Shown: piece after piece, positions 4,481 to 6,165 of the stretch
Numbering within the stretch: position 1 is the first letter of the stretch
Layout of the letters: each line of letters begins with the position of its first letter
NCBI GenBank assembly: GCA_031389045.1
Contig: JANMSE010000058.1
Coordinates: 1-6,165, forward strand
DNA length: 6,165 nt
Direction: 5' to 3'
Source: JABFSC01 sp031389045
GTDB taxonomy: Bacteria > Desulfobacterota > Binatia > Bin18
Notes under the pieces: model-generated
Seen by the model: only the letters and a program-made list of their open reading frames with translations
The model's database searches: none
Told to the model about the DNA's origin: nothing
Program-made: the position numbers and the translations under genes

Positions 4481-5827
4481 ATGCACTTCATGTGGTTTAC
4501 GGAACGCGCGTATCACTACGATCTCGAAACCGATCCCATCAGGTACCGAGAATTGGAGAACGAAGTGGTGCGCAAACGGAGCTTTTACGGCACCCCGAAT
4601 CGGTTTTTTGATCGCGCGCACGGGGCCAAGCTCCTGAATCAGTATTTGGATGAGAAAATCTACACCGATGCCGAGCTGCTGAGCTTTGATGGCGTCATGC
4701 TCAATGAACATCATGGCACGCCCTTCTGCTTGGGGGCGGTGATGGATGTGGAAGCGTCGATCGTGGCCAAGACCACCAAACGGGTCAAAATCGCGTTGCT
4801 AGGCAATCCCGTGCCGACGGTATCCAACGCGCTGCGCTTGGCGGAAGAACTCGCCATGATCGACTTGATCTCGAACGGACGCATGATTACCGGGTGGGTA
4901 CGCGGCGCGGGGTCGGAACAACTCGCGAATAACGCCAATCCCGCCTACAACCGTGAGATGTACGAAGAAGGCGTCGATTTTATCATCAAGGCGTGGACGA
5001 CGCCTGGTCCGTTTCGCTACGAAGGCAAGCATTTCCATTTCCGCCATGTCAACCCGTGGGTGCTGCCTCTACAGACGCCACATCCACCGTTCTGGATTCC
5101 TGGATTGATTAGTCCTGAAACAGCGGCCTGGTGCGCCAAGCGGCGCTATCCGTATGTGGCACTCGCGACGCGGCTGGAACCCACACTGGAGTTGTGGGAC
5201 TTCTATAGTCAAGCGGCGGCACGAGAAGGCTATCAGGCGGGACCGGAGAATTTTGGCTATCTCCAACCAGTGATGGTGGCCGACACGCAAGAGCGCGCGG
5301 AAGAGATGGGCAAACGGATTCTCTTCGGTGGTGCCTTTGCCCATTTTGCGCGTCCGGAATGGATGTTCCCTCCAGGCTACAATTCGAAGGAGGCGACGCG
5401 ACGCTTAGCGCGAACCAATTTTGGCGCCAACGCCGCTTCGAAGCCACTCTATGGTGACGGCGGAGAAGAAAGTGTGGAAGCCATCGAAGCGGTCAAGAAG
5501 ACGATTTACTCCGGCTATCCTGATGTCCTGAAAGATATGGTGATGATCGCTGGAACCCCGGATACGGTGATCCCCAAGCTGAAGAAAGTGATGGACATCC
5601 TGCGTCCAGGGATTTTCTCTTTCTGGTTGGATGGCCCGGTGCCGTTCCCAGATCGCAAGCGCTGTTTGGAACTCCTCAACCGCGACGTGATTCCCGCGCT
5701 ACGCGAACACGGCAAGAAGTTAGGGCTCGTTGACCCGTTTACCCGCGCGCCGGGCTCCGTGCCGTTACGTGGAGACAAGCCGGAACCAGTCAGTGATCCG
5801 GCCGCGTTGGCGGAATTGGCGGCATAA
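4481..5827 (+). CDS. LLM class (luciferase-like) flavin-dependent oxidoreductase
   Basis: A 448-aa protein of the bacterial luciferase-like superfamily, TIM-barrel enzymes that use FMNH2 or F420 for monooxygenation or hydride transfer; the substrate is not identifiable from sequence. Visible: MLNEHHGTPF (73-82), the NEHH signature of the family; KRVKIALLGNPVPT (100-113), then LRLAEELAMIDLISNGRMITGWVRG (118-142, the typical DxxSxGR barrel strand); an insertion with YEGKHFHF (180-187); PPFWIPGLISPET (202-214); and IAGTPDTVIPKL (356-367), the usual late motif. It is longer than the common 330-360-aa members. Start chosen at 4481 because AAGGAG (4468-4473) sits 7 nt upstream; the frame is open back to 4352 but those 43 residues look non-coding. 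Divergent from arsR. ArsH, the known flavoenzyme of ars loci, has another fold, so a link to arsenic is unproven. No signal peptide, so cytosolic. Confidence 0.9.
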   Translation: MHFMWFTERAYHYDLETDPIRYRELENEVVRKRSFYGTPNRFFDRAHGAKLLNQYLDEKIYTDAELLSFDGVMLNEHHGTPFCLGAVMDVEASIVAKTTKRVKIALLGNPVPTVSNALRLAEELAMIDLISNGRMITGWVRGAGSEQLANNANPAYNREMYEEGVDFIIKAWTTPGPFRYEGKHFHFRHVNPWVLPLQTPHPPFWIPGLISPETAAWCAKRRYPYVALATRLEPTLELWDFYSQAAAREGYQAGPENFGYLQPVMVADTQERAEEMGKRILFGGAFAHFARPEWMFPPGYNSKEATRRLARTNFGANAASKPLYGDGGEESVEAIEAVKKTIYSGYPDVLKDMVMIAGTPDTVIPKLKKVMDILRPGIFSFWLDGPVPFPDRKRCLELLNRDVIPALREHGKKLGLVDPFTRAPGSVPLRGDKPEPVSDPAALAELAA

Positions 5828-5853
5828 CGGAACGGGCGACGGATAAGTGCGCT

Positions 5854-5954
5854 CCCTTCGGTCGTTTGGCTTATAGCTTGGCGCATAGCTTATCGCACAA
5901 GATTCCGAGAGTGCGCGTAGCGAATGAGCCATGCGCCATAAAACGACCGAAGGG
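5854..5954 (+). repeat. Long imperfect palindrome downstream of the flavin oxidoreductase gene
   Basis: The outer arms are a perfect 14-nt inverted repeat (CCCTTCGGTCGTTT at 5854-5867; complement at 5941-5954). Inside, TGGCGCAT (5879-5886) pairs with ATGCGCCA (5931-5938), GCTTAT (5888-5893) with ATGAGC (5924-5929, one G-U), and CGCAC (5894-5898) with GTGCG (5911-5915). The left arm has a 12-nt tandem duplication (5868-5879 and 5880-5891, 10 of 12 identical) with no counterpart on the right. It starts 26 nt after the stop codon. It may act as a 3'-end structure or be a REP/MITE-like element; no T tract follows directly. Confidence 0.65.
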
Positions 5955-5990
5955 CGTAAGGTGATTTCTTGAAAAAAATGTCCCTCCAAA

Positions 5991-6044
5991 CTCAATCCTC
6001 AGTCCTTTCTGAAGCCGGCGAGACTCCCGCGTCCTCAGTCCTTT
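5991..6044. repeat. 13-nt direct repeat with heptamer character
   Basis: TCCTCAGTCCTTT occurs at 5996-6008 and again at 6032-6044, 36 nt apart. The first copy continues a 7-nt pattern (CTCAATC at 5991-5997, CTCAGTC at 5998-6004), like the neighbouring heptamer array. Confidence 0.55.
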
Positions 6045-6050
6045 TTTCCT

Positions 6051-6092
6051 CATTTTTGCCTTTTGATTTTTGCCTTTTGCCTTTTGATTTTT
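6051..6092. repeat. Heptanucleotide tandem array
   Basis: Six adjacent 7-mers: CATTTTT, GCCTTTT, GATTTTT, GCCTTTT, GCCTTTT, GATTTTT. The last five are exact units of two types. Same class as the array at 2133-2167 on the other strand. Confidence 0.75.
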
Positions 6093-6165
6093 CGTCTTCC
6101 GCACTGCCGGACCAACCAATCGTGGCACCCAATCCCAGGGGTATATCCTTTCTCGGAAATCGCCT

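Larger units (their letters stand above)
5828..6165. other. Non-coding tail of the window
   Basis: This 338-nt stretch holds no convincing gene on either strand. The longest frames here are translations of repeats (lysine/glutamine-rich on the minus strand) or antisense to the upstream gene. It contains a long hairpin at 5854-5954 and repeats at 5991-6092, listed separately. Nothing recognisable is seen in 6093-6165. Confidence 0.7.

Noticed and set aside
5109..5447. Minus-strand open frame of 112 codons
   Set aside because: It is antisense to the conserved flavin oxidoreductase and has no recognisable features.
6051..6092. CRISPR-like array
   Set aside because: Units are 7 nt and adjacent with no spacers; this is a simple tandem repeat.
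5871..6128. Minus-strand frame giving a lysine/glutamine-rich peptide
   Set aside because: Its repeats come from translating the heptamer array and the hairpin arm; no ribosome site or domain.

Overview
The window looks like a piece of a moderately GC-rich Gram-negative chromosome. The yicC-gmk-relA/spoT order, the stringent-response sequence and the intergenic heptamer repeats fit a deltaproteobacterium-like environmental lineage (for example Binatota, Tectomicrobia/Entotheonella or a relative). This placement is an inference from gene order and protein style; no 16S or other marker gene is present.

Layout. On the minus strand, reading right to left, there are two blocks. The first (4316 to 2201) is an arsenic cassette arsR-arsI-acr3: a repressor, a VOC-fold carbon-arsenic lyase and an Acr3 arsenite efflux permease. 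The second (2083 to the left edge) is a housekeeping cluster yicC-gmk-relA/spoT; the last gene is cut by the window edge. On the plus strand, divergent from arsR, a 448-residue luciferase-like (LLM class) flavin oxidoreductase runs from 4481 to 5827. The last 338 bases hold no convincing gene but contain a long imperfect hairpin and heptanucleotide repeats.

How the genes work together. ArsR should repress the cassette by binding ATCAA-N6-TTGAT sites. One perfect site sits in the arsR promoter and a second lies between arsR and arsI. Trivalent arsenicals would release ArsR; ArsI would cleave the C-As bond of trivalent organoarsenicals to give As(III); Acr3 would export it. No arsenate reductase (arsC) or methyltransferase (arsM) lies in the window, so this piece is equipped for As(III) and methyl/aryl-As(III) rather than arsenate. 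YicC (RNase), Gmk (GMP to GDP) and Rel/SpoT ((p)ppGpp turnover) form a tightly packed unit linked to guanine nucleotide and stress metabolism. The usual rpoZ between gmk and relA/spoT is missing.

Most notable: the two operators, a 17-bp hairpin starting on the arsI stop codon, C-terminal cysteine pairs in both ArsR and ArsI, the direct gmk-relA/spoT fusion of reading frames by an ATGA overlap, and a roughly 100-nt hairpin whose left arm carries a 12-nt tandem duplication.
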